A stretch of DNA of 64,000 nt from Runella slithyformis DSM 19594 (GTDB taxonomy: Bacteria; Bacteroidota; Bacteroidia; Cytophagales; Spirosomataceae): the NCBI RefSeq assembly GCF_000218895.1, contig NC_015703.1:3051001-3115000 (forward strand). The letters are read 5' to 3'. The translations under genes were made by a program, and so were the position numbers. Under the pieces are notes generated by a model that did no database searches, was not told the origin of the DNA, and worked only from the letters and a program-made list of their open reading frames with translations. Positions 18,469 to 27,118 of this stretch are shown here, piece after piece. Every line of letters begins with the position of its first letter. Positions within the stretch are counted from its first letter, which is position 1.

Positions 18469-20178
18469 TTGAACTCAACCATTGATACCGCCGTCATCTT
18501 CATCTTTTCGGCCTTTGTGCTGGTCATCGGGATGTTGTTTGCCCGAACGGGCCGCAACCTCAAATCCTTCTTTGCGGGAGGGGAGGCCGTACCGTGGTTC
18601 ATTGGCGGTTTGTCGCTTTTTATGTCTTTTTTCTCGGCCGGCACCTTTGTGGCCTGGGGCTCCATTGCGTACAAACACGGCTGGGTAGCGGTCACGATTC
18701 AGTGGACCATGTGTATTGGGGCTATTGTAACAGGCCTGTTTTTGGCCCCGCGTTGGCGGGCAACGGGCAATCTGACCGCCGCCGAATTTATTCGCGAACG
18801 CCTCGGCGAACGCGTTCAGAAAACCTACATCGGCATTTTTACGTTGGTTTCGGTATTTATCAAAGGCTCGGTCCTGTATCCCGTTGCCAAACTGGTGAGT
18901 GTTTCTTTGGGATTTCCGTTGACGGAAACAACCATTGTATTGGGTCTTTTTATGATAGCGTATACGGCGATCGGCGGGCTGTGGGCCGTGATGGTGACCG
19001 ATATTCTTCAGTTCGTCATTCTGACGGCGGCCGTGTTTATTCTGTTGCCGCTTTCGTTGACCAAAGTAGGTGGTTTTGAGAAGTTTACCCAAAGTGTGCC
19101 TGACGATTTTTTTAACGTACTGCACGGAGAATACACGTTGGGTTTTGTGATGGCTTTTGTACTGTACCACATTGCCTATATTGGCGGTAACTGGACGTTT
19201 GTACAGCGCTATACCAGCGTCGACAGCCCTGCATCCGCCCGTAAAGTGGCCTTTCTGTTTGCGGCGCTGTATCTTATCAGTCCCATGATCTGGATGCTGC
19301 CGCCCATGATCTACCGCGCGCTCAATCCTGGTTTAACAGGCTTGGATACTGAAAATGCGTATCTGTTGATCTGTAAAGCCGTATTGCCGCCTGGCTTATT
19401 GGGCCTGATGCTCACAGGCATGTATTTCTCCACCTCCGCCAGCGCCAATACCACGCTCAATGTCGTTTCGGCAGTGTTTACCAATGATATTTACAAAGGA
19501 TTTATGAATCCGAAAGCCTCTGATAAGCAATTGATTAAAGTAGCCCGCCTTTCCTCCTGGGGGTTTGGCTTGGGCATGATCGTGATTGCGTTACTCGTGC
19601 CGGCAGCCGGCGGTATTGTGGAAGTGGTGTTGAGTATTTCGGCCATTTCGGGCGGGCCGTTGTTGGCGCCGCCGCTTTGGGCGTTGTTCTCTAAACGAAT
19701 CAACGGAAAGACTACGTTTTGGATCACAGTCATTGGACTGACGGTCAATCTGTTCTTTAAAGTATTGTCGCCGTGGCTGTTGGATTTCAAATTGAGCCGG
19801 GCGTTGGAGACTATTCTTGGCATCGGCTTGCCGTTGGGGCTGTTGCTTGCCTATGAATTGTACGCCCGTTCTAAAGATATGGTTTCCGAAGAATACGAAC
19901 AATACTTAGCCACCAAAGCTACCCGCAAAGCCGCTAAATTGGCGGAAACCGAGGAGGAAGCACTCGAAATCAAACGCCAAAACCGTTTCGGAATGCAGGT
20001 CATTGCGGGGGCGTTGGTTTTTGTAGCGGCCATGTTGTTGGGGTTAAGCGCTTTTGCCACCTCGGGCGGCAGGGTAACGGCAGGGATTGCAATCGTGATT
20101 CTTTTAGGTGCCCTGATTCCGTGGAATGCTGCCGCGAAGATTAAGCCTGAAAAAGAGGAGCCGATTGTAAAGGTTTGA
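18469..20178 (+). CDS. Sodium:solute symporter (SSS family)
   Basis: Inner-membrane Na+-coupled symporter, probably bringing the monosaccharide or oxidised product of this locus into the cytoplasm. The start is a TTG at 18469; no in-frame ATG or GTG gives the complete first helix. Around 13-14 membrane helices are visible. Typical blocks are NLKSFFAGGEAVPWFIGGLS, the AYTAIGGLWAVMVTDILQF block and MYFSTSASANTTLNVVSAVF, which holds the Na+-site Ser/Thr. A charged loop (about 465-505, rich in K/E) precedes two more hydrophobic segments. It lies between two palindrome arrays, so it may be expressed separately from the upstream operon. Confidence 0.92.
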   Translation: MNSTIDTAVIFIFSAFVLVIGMLFARTGRNLKSFFAGGEAVPWFIGGLSLFMSFFSAGTFVAWGSIAYKHGWVAVTIQWTMCIGAIVTGLFLAPRWRATGNLTAAEFIRERLGERVQKTYIGIFTLVSVFIKGSVLYPVAKLVSVSLGFPLTETTIVLGLFMIAYTAIGGLWAVMVTDILQFVILTAAVFILLPLSLTKVGGFEKFTQSVPDDFFNVLHGEYTLGFVMAFVLYHIAYIGGNWTFVQRYTSVDSPASARKVAFLFAALYLISPMIWMLPPMIYRALNPGLTGLDTENAYLLICKAVLPPGLLGLMLTGMYFSTSASANTTLNVVSAVFTNDIYKGFMNPKASDKQLIKVARLSSWGFGLGMIVIALLVPAAGGIVEVVLSISAISGGPLLAPPLWALFSKRINGKTTFWITVIGLTVNLFFKVLSPWLLDFKLSRALETILGIGLPLGLLLAYELYARSKDMVSEEYEQYLATKATRKAAKLAETEEEALEIKRQNRFGMQVIAGALVFVAAMLLGLSAFATSGGRVTAGIAIVILLGALIPWNAAAKIKPEKEEPIVKV

Positions 20179-20481
20179 AACTGAAATAAGTCAGGGCCAA
20201 AGCCCGGTGAATACGTTGCCCGGTATTTGCCACGCCCTAAAGGACGTGGTTAAAAGGGGAGCAAACCGGTAGAGTCATGTAACACAGTTGGAAATATGAC
20301 GTAATGAAACCCCACCCGGTGTAACCCATCGCTTTAGCGTGGGGAGAATGCAAAAACTAAACAAACAAGGGCTTTAGCCTTTACAATACAGCCCTTGAAA
20401 CCCCATCGCTTTAGCGTGGGGAGAATGAATAAAATAAGTTAACAAGGGCTTTAGCCCTGACAATCAACCAATAAAACCTAT
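20179..20481. repeat. CTTTAG-loop palindromes with a 77-bp tandem duplication
   Basis: The 303-bp gap between the symporter and the GH2 gene contains a second repeat family. CCCATCGCTTTAGCGTGGGG occurs at 20325-20344 and 20402-20421, and ACAAGGGCTTTAGCC at 20365-20379 and 20442-20456, both with a period of exactly 77 bp. A related hairpin CCACGCCCTAAAGGACGTGG lies at 20230-20249 (one mismatched pair), and GGGC/GCCC arms at 20194-20205. All have a CTTTAG or CTAAAG loop region. No ORF is supported. It is unlike the GGATT family on the other side of the symporter gene. Confidence 0.88.
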
Positions 20482-22491
20482 ATGAAATTAGTCTGTCTGT
20501 TTTTGCTTGTCTCTATCACTGCCTTGGGGCAATATACCCTTCGTCAGCCGGAGGCCGTTCCATTGCACGGGCAGTGGTCGTTTGCGATGGATCCCCGCGA
20601 GGTGGGAGATGCAAGGGGTTGGTTTAAAGATAATTATAATGCAAACGGTTGGGATAAAGTAACCGTTCCTCACTGTTTTTCGGCAGATCCGCGCTATCAA
20701 TTTTATACGGGAACCGTGTGGTACCGAAAAACTTTCCCGTGGCAACCTCAGAAAGGCAAACGGGTCATTTTACATTTTGATGCGGCGTATTATAAGTCAG
20801 ACGTTTGGCTCAACAGCCAAAAAGTGGGTACGCATGAAGGCGGCTATACCCCTTTCCATTTTGATATTACTGATTTCCTGAAATCGGGCGATAACGTGTT
20901 GGCCATTTCCGTCAATAACGATACCTGGCAAACGGGTTCCATTCCCGGGGCCAAAGACAACGGCAATGCCAACGACCCGTTTCCCGGTTGGATCAATTAC
21001 GGAGGATTGATTCGGCCCGTTTATGTAACCGTTGAATCGGAAGTCTATTTGGAAAACCTGAAAGTGGAAGCTACGCCTGACCTGGCCAAAGGTACTGCTG
21101 CCATACGGCTCAAAGCCCGCGTACGAAATGCGTCAGAACAGGCCGTTACGCCCAAATTGACAACAGTCGTTTCCCTAAACAATCAACCGTTGAAATTGGT
21201 TTGGAAAACCACCTCGCCCTCGGTCGGCGCTGGACAAGCGGCGGTTTTGGAAGCGGAAACTGCGCTGAAATCGGGCGAAGTGAAGTTATGGAGTCTCGAC
21301 GATCCTACCTTGTATCAGCTTCAGGCAGCCCTCAACGGCGACACGCTATCGACCCATTTCGGCATTCGGAAAGTGGAAGTGCAGAATGCCCGATTGCTGC
21401 TCAACGGTCAGCCGATACGACTGGCGGGCGGAAACCGGGTGGTTGATTATCCGGGCTTGGGCTCTTTGGAACCGGATTGGCTGGTGGAAAAAGACTTTCG
21501 TCTGATGAAAGAAGCGGGCATGGAGTTTCATCGTTTGACCCACTACACTCCGAGTGAAGCCTTTTATGAGTGGGCCGACCGCTACGGGATGCTCATCATT
21601 ACGGAGCCGGGCAACTGGCAACTTACCCCAACGCAAATGGACAATGATACCATTCGCCGCAAATTTCAGCAGCAATTTCGGGAAATGATGGAACGTGACT
21701 GGAATCACCCCAGCGTGATCGCCTATAGTGTGGGCAATGAATATCTGTCGGAAACACCGTCGGGGCAGCGTTGGACCAAAGACATGATGGTGTTTGGCCG
21801 CAGTCTTGACCCGACACGATTGTACACTTTTGCGTCTATGCGCCTTAATATTTTGCCGGCCAAGCCGGAAGACGAAGCGACGCAGTACTGCGATTTTGTT
21901 TCGACCAACACCTACGGAAACCACGCCAAAGTATTTGACCATATTCATGCGTTGTATCCTGACAAACCTATTTTGATCAGCGAGTGGGGAACCCGCGCTG
22001 ATAATGCGACAGGAGAAGCAGGACAGGTAATTCATTTGGAGAGCGTAATGGCAGAAATCCGAAAGCGGCCTTACATCATCGGTGCTTCATGGTGGTCGTA
22101 CAATGATTATCAAAGCCGTCACGCAGGAACAAACCCCAATGGCTACCGTCCGTGGGGCTTGGTAGGGCCGGAGCGTGCGCCGCGACCTTTATACGCCGCA
22201 CACCGTCGGGAAATGTCGCCCGTTACGCTCGAAAAAGTAAGCTATCAGGCGGGGGGCCAAGGTCAGCACCAATTGGTGGTTCGGGTAAAGGCTCGGAATG
22301 ATTTTCCGGCCTATGCCGTTAAAAAATACGTATTGAAAACCAATGGGAATACGTCAGTAATCCCTGATTTACAGCCCGGTCAAAGCGCAGAAATGAAGGT
22401 CCCGGTGCGAGGTTTTGAGAAAAGTATACAACTGCAAGTGCTGAAACCTACGGGCTTTTCGGTGGTTTCCGAAACCTTTGAATTGAAATAA
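20482..22491 (+). CDS. GH2-family glycoside hydrolase (beta-galactosidase/beta-glucuronidase-like)
   Basis: Exported retaining beta-glycosidase. Residues 1-17 are a signal peptide (MKLVCLFLLVSITALGQ). The sugar-binding jelly-roll comes first (about 20-190, with YRKTFPWQPQKGKRVILHFD and WLNSQKVGTHEGGYTPFHFD), then an Ig-like domain (about 190-300), then the TIM barrel starting at LLLNGQPIRLAGGNRVVDYP. The acid/base Glu is in VIAYSVGNEYLSETP and the nucleophile Glu in KPILISEWGTRAD, both intact. The sugar specificity (galactose, glucuronate, mannose) cannot be read. It opens a new transcription block after the CTTTAG repeats and precedes the cytoplasmic FAD oxidoreductase. Confidence 0.93.
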   Translation: MKLVCLFLLVSITALGQYTLRQPEAVPLHGQWSFAMDPREVGDARGWFKDNYNANGWDKVTVPHCFSADPRYQFYTGTVWYRKTFPWQPQKGKRVILHFDAAYYKSDVWLNSQKVGTHEGGYTPFHFDITDFLKSGDNVLAISVNNDTWQTGSIPGAKDNGNANDPFPGWINYGGLIRPVYVTVESEVYLENLKVEATPDLAKGTAAIRLKARVRNASEQAVTPKLTTVVSLNNQPLKLVWKTTSPSVGAGQAAVLEAETALKSGEVKLWSLDDPTLYQLQAALNGDTLSTHFGIRKVEVQNARLLLNGQPIRLAGGNRVVDYPGLGSLEPDWLVEKDFRLMKEAGMEFHRLTHYTPSEAFYEWADRYGMLIITEPGNWQLTPTQMDNDTIRRKFQQQFREMMERDWNHPSVIAYSVGNEYLSETPSGQRWTKDMMVFGRSLDPTRLYTFASMRLNILPAKPEDEATQYCDFVSTNTYGNHAKVFDHIHALYPDKPILISEWGTRADNATGEAGQVIHLESVMAEIRKRPYIIGASWWSYNDYQSRHAGTNPNGYRPWGLVGPERAPRPLYAAHRREMSPVTLEKVSYQAGGQGQHQLVVRVKARNDFPAYAVKKYVLKTNGNTSVIPDLQPGQSAEMKVPVRGFEKSIQLQVLKPTGFSVVSETFELK

Positions 22492-22529
22492 AAGTTGGTT
22501 TGAATTTCCAATGCAAACTTTTGAGCAGG

Positions 22530-22542
22530 GCGTTTTAAACGC
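22530..22542. repeat. Short GTTTTAAAC palindrome
   Basis: GCGTTTTAAACGC is a perfect 6+1+6 palindrome in the gap between the GH2 gene and the FAD gene. The same GTTTTAAAC core is the centre of the longer palindrome at 51271-51305. Confidence 0.5.
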
Positions 22543-22620
22543 ACATTTCGAGGATTTGCTTTGCAAACGAAAATCAGCAAAAAAGTCATACGATTACAAC
22601 GAATTTTTGAAAGCAATAGA

Positions 22621-24972
22621 ATGATCAAAGCAGAAGCAACAGCGAAAAGAGCCCCCAAAAGTGTAGTCTATAACACCGATTTGGTCGTTGTAGGCGGAGG
22701 GTTATCGGGAGTATGTGGGGCCATTACGGCCGCCCGGGCAGGAATAAAAGTAGCACTCGTTACCGACCGTCCTGTATTGGGAGGAAACGCATCAAGCGAG
22801 GTGCGTTTATGGGTCTTAGGGGCCACGTCACACATGGGCAACAACAACCGCTGGGCAAGAGAAGGGGGGGTGATCGACGAATTGCTGGTCGAAAATATGT
22901 ACCGTAATCCCGACAGCAATCCGCTGATCTTTGATACCATTTTGCTCGAAAAAACGATCAGTGAGCCCAATATTACGCTGCTGCTCAACACTTCTGTGTA
23001 TGACCTGGAGAAGTCTTCCCCCGATACCATTGCAAAGTTGTATGCTTTCTGCTCCCAAAATTCTACCCAATACGAACTTGTAGCCCCGCTTTTTTGCGAT
23101 GCTTCCGGGGATGGTATTGTGGGGTTTTTGGCTGGGGCCGCTTTTCGGATGGGCGCAGAATCCAGGGAGGAGTTTGGGGAAAAATTTGCGCCTTCCAAAG
23201 AATACGGCGAATTGTTGGGGCATAGCCTCTATTTTTATTCCAAAGATGCCGGTAAACCCATCACCTATGTGCCGCCGGGTTTTGCGCACGATGTGACCCA
23301 AAAAGTACCCAAATTCCGCTCGTTCAATACCCAGGAATTTGGCTGCAAACTCTGGTGGATCGAGTACGGCGGACGCCTGGATACCGTTCACGAGACCGAA
23401 GCCATCAAATGGGAACTGTGGAAAGTGGTCTACGGAGTGTGGAATTACATCAAAAATTCGGGCCGTTTTCCCGAAGCTGAAAACCTCACGCTGGAGTGGG
23501 TAGGTCATATTCCCGGCAAGCGCGAAAGCCGTCGCTTTGAAGGGGATTATATGTTGATTCAGCAGGACATTGTAGAGCAACGTACTCATTTCGACGATGT
23601 TGCCTTTGGCGGCTGGTCCATAGATCTGCATCCGTCAGATGGGGTATTTTCGGAAATCGGCCAATCCAGCTGTAATCAATGGCACAGCAAAGGAATTTAC
23701 GGAATCCCGTATCGGTGTTTTTATTCCAAAAATATCAATAACCTGTTCATGGCCGGGCGTATCATTTCGGCGAGTCATGTGGCGTTTGGATCGTCGCGGG
23801 TGATGGCTACGAGTGCGCACGGCGGACAGGCAGTGGGCATGGCTGCGAAAATGTGTATTGAAAAAGGCCTGTTGCCGCGTCAGCTTTCGGAGCCGCAGCA
23901 TATTGCCTTTCTACAGCAGGAATTGCTCAAAACGGGCCAACATATTCCCAATGTAATATTAGAGGACTCACAGGACTTAGTTCAAAAAGCCACGATTTCA
24001 GCGAGCAGCGAATTGGTTCTGGAAGAACTGTTGCCCGCCGGTGAACCGCAGCGGTTGGAGTTTTCGGTCGCCCAGATGCTGCCCGTTTGCTCGTCAGGAT
24101 GTACAATCCTGACGAAAAAGGAAGGGGATTTGCAATCCCCGAAAATAATAAAAACCATCCTTCATCCTTACGCCGATGAACCCACCGAGCTGGAAATTGA
24201 ACTTCGGATTTCGAGCAGGGCCGACAATCATACACCGGATGTCATTCTGGAAAAACGGACGATTGCTTTGCAAAAGGGACGTAATTGTGTGCATTTGGAG
24301 TTTGATTTAATGGATGCCCTGAAAGATTATCCGGACTTGGAGAGTGTGGGTTATGCTTTCTTAGTTCTTCAGAAGAATGAAAAAGTAAAGATTCAGTATT
24401 CCGACCAACGTATCACGGGGATTTTGTCGGTGTTTAACACGATCAACGAAGCGGTCTCCAACTATGGAAAACAGGAACCTACCGAAGACATCGGCGTGGA
24501 TACGTTTGAATTTTGGTGCCCGCAGCGCCGACCGTTGGGAAAAAATCTTGCCTTAAAAGTGGAGCCCGCATTGCCTGCTTTTCAGGCCGGGAACGTACGC
24601 AATGGCCTTCAACGCCCCACCCGGCAACCCAATGCCTGGGTAGCGGCTTACGAAGACAAAAATCCGTTCCTGTTGTTGAAATGGGCTGAAAAACAGCGTA
24701 TTTCAGAGATCGTTTTGCATTTCGATACGGATTTTGACCATCCGATGGAAACCGTTTTGATGGCGCATCCCGAAAATGAAATGCCGTTTTGTGTAAAAAA
24801 TGTGCGGATTCTGAACGATAAAAAGGAAGTGATCGCCGAAATCAAAAACAATCATCAAAGTCAGCGGCGGATCGTGTTGGCGCAACCCGTTGACACACAA
24901 TCGCTCACTTTACAGATAGAGCATCCTTCCGCGCTTGTTCCGGCGGCTTTGCTGGAAGTTCGGTGTTATTGA
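22621..24972 (+). CDS. Cytoplasmic FAD-dependent oxidoreductase carrying an in-frame palindromic insertion
   Basis: Paralogue of the exported flavoprotein at 9638. The ATG at 22621 is preferred over the TTG at 22561 because it directly precedes the Rossmann fold (DLVVVGGGLSG, residues 20-30). No signal peptide is present, so it should act in the cytoplasm. Shared blocks are TDRPVLGGNASSEVRLWVLG, DASGDGIVGFLAGAAFRMGA, HIPGKRESRRFEGDYML and YSKNINNLFMAGRIISASHV with AFGSSRVMATSAHGGQAVGM. After residue 440 comes an extra C-terminal beta-rich region of some 330 residues. Residues 490-508 (CSSGCTILTKKEGDLQSPK) are encoded by a two-hairpin repeat at 24092-24140. A strong terminator follows the stop. 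Confidence 0.87.
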   Translation: MIKAEATAKRAPKSVVYNTDLVVVGGGLSGVCGAITAARAGIKVALVTDRPVLGGNASSEVRLWVLGATSHMGNNNRWAREGGVIDELLVENMYRNPDSNPLIFDTILLEKTISEPNITLLLNTSVYDLEKSSPDTIAKLYAFCSQNSTQYELVAPLFCDASGDGIVGFLAGAAFRMGAESREEFGEKFAPSKEYGELLGHSLYFYSKDAGKPITYVPPGFAHDVTQKVPKFRSFNTQEFGCKLWWIEYGGRLDTVHETEAIKWELWKVVYGVWNYIKNSGRFPEAENLTLEWVGHIPGKRESRRFEGDYMLIQQDIVEQRTHFDDVAFGGWSIDLHPSDGVFSEIGQSSCNQWHSKGIYGIPYRCFYSKNINNLFMAGRIISASHVAFGSSRVMATSAHGGQAVGMAAKMCIEKGLLPRQLSEPQHIAFLQQELLKTGQHIPNVILEDSQDLVQKATISASSELVLEELLPAGEPQRLEFSVAQMLPVCSSGCTILTKKEGDLQSPKIIKTILHPYADEPTELEIELRISSRADNHTPDVILEKRTIALQKGRNCVHLEFDLMDALKDYPDLESVGYAFLVLQKNEKVKIQYSDQRITGILSVFNTINEAVSNYGKQEPTEDIGVDTFEFWCPQRRPLGKNLALKVEPALPAFQAGNVRNGLQRPTRQPNAWVAAYEDKNPFLLLKWAEKQRISEIVLHFDTDFDHPMETVLMAHPENEMPFCVKNVRILNDKKEVIAEIKNNHQSQRRIVLAQPVDTQSLTLQIEHPSALVPAALLEVRCY
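24092..24140. repeat. Two-hairpin palindromic repeat inside a coding sequence
   Basis: Inside the FAD oxidoreductase gene, CGTCAGGAT/ATCCTGACG (24092-24114) is followed after 9 nt by GGGGATT/AATCCCC (24124-24140). Order, spacing and core match the modules at 18174-18223 and 18273-18322. The reading frame stays open across it. Confidence 0.85.
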
Positions 24973-24999
24973 GCCTCCCCCCTCTGGTTGATTTTGGGC

Positions 25000-25032
25000 A
25001 AAAGCGAGCGGCGAAAGTCGCTCGCTTTTTTG
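25000..25032 (+). terminator. Rho-independent terminator after the FAD oxidoreductase gene
   Basis: AAAAGCGAGCG (25000-25010) pairs exactly with CGCTCGCTTTT (25019-25029) over an 8-nt loop, followed by more T. It marks the right end of the carbohydrate locus. Confidence 0.88.
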
Positions 25033-25112
25033 GTAAAATAGGACTTTTAAAAGACCCCGGCACGGATTTTTATACTACAACCGTGTTATTCAACCATTTA
25101 AAACTAGTTGTT

Positions 25113-25688
25113 ATGAAAACAAAACTGATTTGGGTGTCGGCTCTCGTCCTGATGTGGGGCTTCACCGCTTGTAATTCTTCCGAAAACAAAGACACGACCG
25201 ATTCTACCGCCGATACGGCAGTGATGTCTTCCGATTCGGCTTCTGATGCTCAGAACGAAGATACAGAGTTTATGAATGAAGCGGCCAGCGGGGGCATGAT
25301 GGAAGTGGAGCTGGGCCAATTGGCGGCCAATAAAGCGGTATCGGCTGATGTAAAGAAATTTGCGCAAATGATGGTCGACGACCACACCAAAGCCAACAAT
25401 GAATTGAAATCATTGGCCGCCCAAAAAGGCATTACACTTCCCGCCATGCTCATGGAAAAACACCAAAAAATGGTCAATGACCTGACCGCCAAAACCGGTA
25501 AAGAATTTGACAAAGAGTACATGAATAGGATGGTGGATGACCACAAAGAAGATATCGACGCGTTTGAAAAAGCCGCTGATAACGGAAATGACGCGGATAT
25601 AAAGGCATTTGCTGCCAAAACGCTTCCGACCTTGAAACACCATTTGCAAATGGCGGAACAAACGGAGAAGAAAACCGATAAGATGTAA
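25113..25688 (+). CDS. DUF4142 lipoprotein
   Basis: Predicted envelope lipoprotein with a DUF4142 helical domain. I start at the ATG at 25113, which gives a lipoprotein signal MKTKLIWVSALVLMWGFTAC; the frame is open from 24963, but that would include the terminator. After Cys20 comes an Asp/Ser/Thr-rich linker (about 21-50), then a ferritin-like helical domain with FMNEAASGGMMEVELGQLAA, FAQMMVDDHTKANNELKSLA and the HKEDIDAFEKAADNG segment. DUF4142 proteins have unknown biochemical function and often sit among stress genes, as here. It heads a small cluster with the YdaT-like and glycine-zipper proteins. Confidence 0.9.
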   Translation: MKTKLIWVSALVLMWGFTACNSSENKDTTDSTADTAVMSSDSASDAQNEDTEFMNEAASGGMMEVELGQLAANKAVSADVKKFAQMMVDDHTKANNELKSLAAQKGITLPAMLMEKHQKMVNDLTAKTGKEFDKEYMNRMVDDHKEDIDAFEKAADNGNDADIKAFAAKTLPTLKHHLQMAEQTEKKTDKM

Positions 25689-25728
25689 GAAAAGATCATT
25701 CTCTAATCACCTTTTAACGGATACAGCT

Positions 25729-25932
25729 ATGCCTTGGACAAAAGATGATTTTCCGCCTTCGATGAAGAACCTCATGAAACCGGTTCGCGATAAAGCCATT
25801 GAGATCGCAAATGCGTTGCTGGAAGAGGGTCGGGAAGAAGGAAGTGCCATTGCCATTGCAACTGCCAAAGCAGAGGAATGGGCCGAAAACAGAGGCAAAA
25901 AAGTGAAGAAAGAAAGCGACTCTGAAAAGTAG
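25729..25932 (+). CDS. Small YdaT-like stress-associated protein
   Basis: A 67-residue, highly charged helical protein that starts MPWTKDDFPPSMKNL and contains the block ALLEEGREEGSAIAIATAKA followed by EEWAENRGKK. This pattern is known from small conserved proteins annotated as YdaT-like or DUF2188-associated in many bacteria, whose role is unknown though often tied to stress. It lies 40 bp after the DUF4142 gene and before a terminator, so the two are likely cotranscribed. No signal peptide, so it is cytoplasmic. The family link is from memory of the motif. Confidence 0.75.
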   Translation: MPWTKDDFPPSMKNLMKPVRDKAIEIANALLEEGREEGSAIAIATAKAEEWAENRGKKVKKESDSEK

Positions 25933-25989
25933 TTGCTTTTGGTCAGGCACCAAAGGGGATTTCTCTCCTCATCTTGGGCACTATCTGAC

Positions 25990-26034
25990 ACAGGGCCTTT
26001 GATCTCATTACGGGATGAAAGGCCCTGTTTTTTT
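25990..26034 (+). terminator. Terminator after the small stress gene
   Basis: ACAGGGCCTTT (25990-26000) and AAAGGCCCTGT (26018-26028) form the stem, followed by a run of seven T. Confidence 0.85.
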
Positions 26035-26171
26035 CTGAGTTATGTGTGGAAAAGAAGAGAGAAAACCGCAAAACTGATAAATGTAGAATGTAAAAGGGTA
26101 ATTACAAGCAGGTACATGAAGGGGTAATCTGGAAACAGCTAAGCCGAACACTGTAAAAGGACCCCTATAGC

Positions 26172-26209
26172 CAAACAACCCGATGACGTATACGCCACCG
26201 GGTTGTTTG
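26172..26209 (-). terminator. Terminator of the glycine-zipper gene
   Basis: CAAACAACCCG (26172-26182) and CGGGTTGTTTG (26199-26209) pair perfectly over 16 nt, just past the stop of the minus-strand gene at 26230. The T-run is weak. Confidence 0.6.
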
Positions 26210-26229
26210 ATTATCAGAAGATGTTAGTG

Positions 26230-26766
26230 CTAGTAGTGAATCTGATGCCCTTGATGTTTGTTCCAGGTTTCGTTCAAATAACGGGCATCTTCTTCGTTTT
26301 TGGGTTTCACACCCATGAAGATTCCTCCTTCTTTGATGCCTTTTTCATATTCATGGGCTTTGTCTTCGGGAATACCGGAACCTACCAGCGCCCCTACCAA
26401 TCCGCCTGCTAAGCCCCCCGCACCCGCTCCGGCCAGCGCCGCGGCAATCGGTCCGGCAATCACTAACCCCAGCCCGGGGATGGCCAGCGTTGTACCAATG
26501 GCCGCAATAGCTCCGATGATGGCCCCGGCGGTTCCGCCGATAGCCGACCCGACTCCCGCTTTTTCCATGGCTTTATCGCCCAACTCGGTGTCGTTATCAT
26601 TATCTTTATTGAAATATTTTTTGCGGGTCTCATCAGACATGACCAAGTTGACATCGTCTTTGGTGTAGCCGCGTTCGCTCAGTGAATTGTAGGCTTTCTC
26701 CGCACTTTCACGGTCTTTGAACATGCCGGTCAGATGGCGATTTTTTTCGCTTGTGTTTGTTTGCAT
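26230..26766 (-). CDS. Glycine-zipper general stress protein
   Basis: N-terminal residues 10-50 (LTGMFKDRESAEKAYNSLSE then RGYTKDDVNLVMSD) match the YflT/general stress protein 17M-type domain. The centre (about 75-135) is a Gly/Ala-rich zipper with GGTAGAIIGAIAAIGTTLAI and GAGAGGLAGGLVGALVGSG, which can insert into membranes. The C-terminal part (DKAHEYEKGIKEGGIFMGVK) is typical of this group in Bacteroidota. Start is ATG 26766 or ATG 26772, two codons apart. Function is unknown; stress association is by family and neighbourhood. Confidence 0.85.
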   Translation of the reverse strand: MQTNTSEKNRHLTGMFKDRESAEKAYNSLSERGYTKDDVNLVMSDETRKKYFNKDNDNDTELGDKAMEKAGVGSAIGGTAGAIIGAIAAIGTTLAIPGLGLVIAGPIAAALAGAGAGGLAGGLVGALVGSGIPEDKAHEYEKGIKEGGIFMGVKPKNEEDARYLNETWNKHQGHQIHY

Positions 26767-26772
26767 AACCAT

Positions 26773-27118
26773 TTATTTTTTTGTGACTTTTTAATGATAT
26801 AGTACATTGACCGATCAGTGGCCATTTGTTTAAGGTGCTTAAAAAACTATACCCTGACAAGCGGTTAGGAAAAAAGAATAGAAATGGAATAAAGCGGTAT
26901 TTCTATTTTAACTCATTTATAGTCAAAGAGTTAAATTTTCATTTAGTCGCATTTATGGGGTAGAATGCCTAAAAACAGTGGTTGACGGCGAAGGTCTGAA
27001 AGGGGAATTAGCCACAAAAGTGAGTAGTGATTATGGGGAATCGGGAATTCTTACCCCATATACGTTGGCCGGCATACTTTTTTCAAAATTCAGCAGCACC
27101 TATAAATCATAAAGAGTT
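26773..27118. other. Intergenic region between two divergent stress genes
   Basis: Holds the promoter regions of the glycine-zipper gene and of the gene at 27119. The only structure seen is a modest inverted repeat, TTTAACTC (26907-26914) and GAGTTAAA (26928-26935). No exact Bacteroidota promoter and no supported ORF. Confidence 0.5.

Noticed and set aside
20179-20481. CRISPR array
   Set aside because: Only two copies with a 77-bp period, the motifs are palindromes with related flanks rather than unique spacers, and no cas gene is present.
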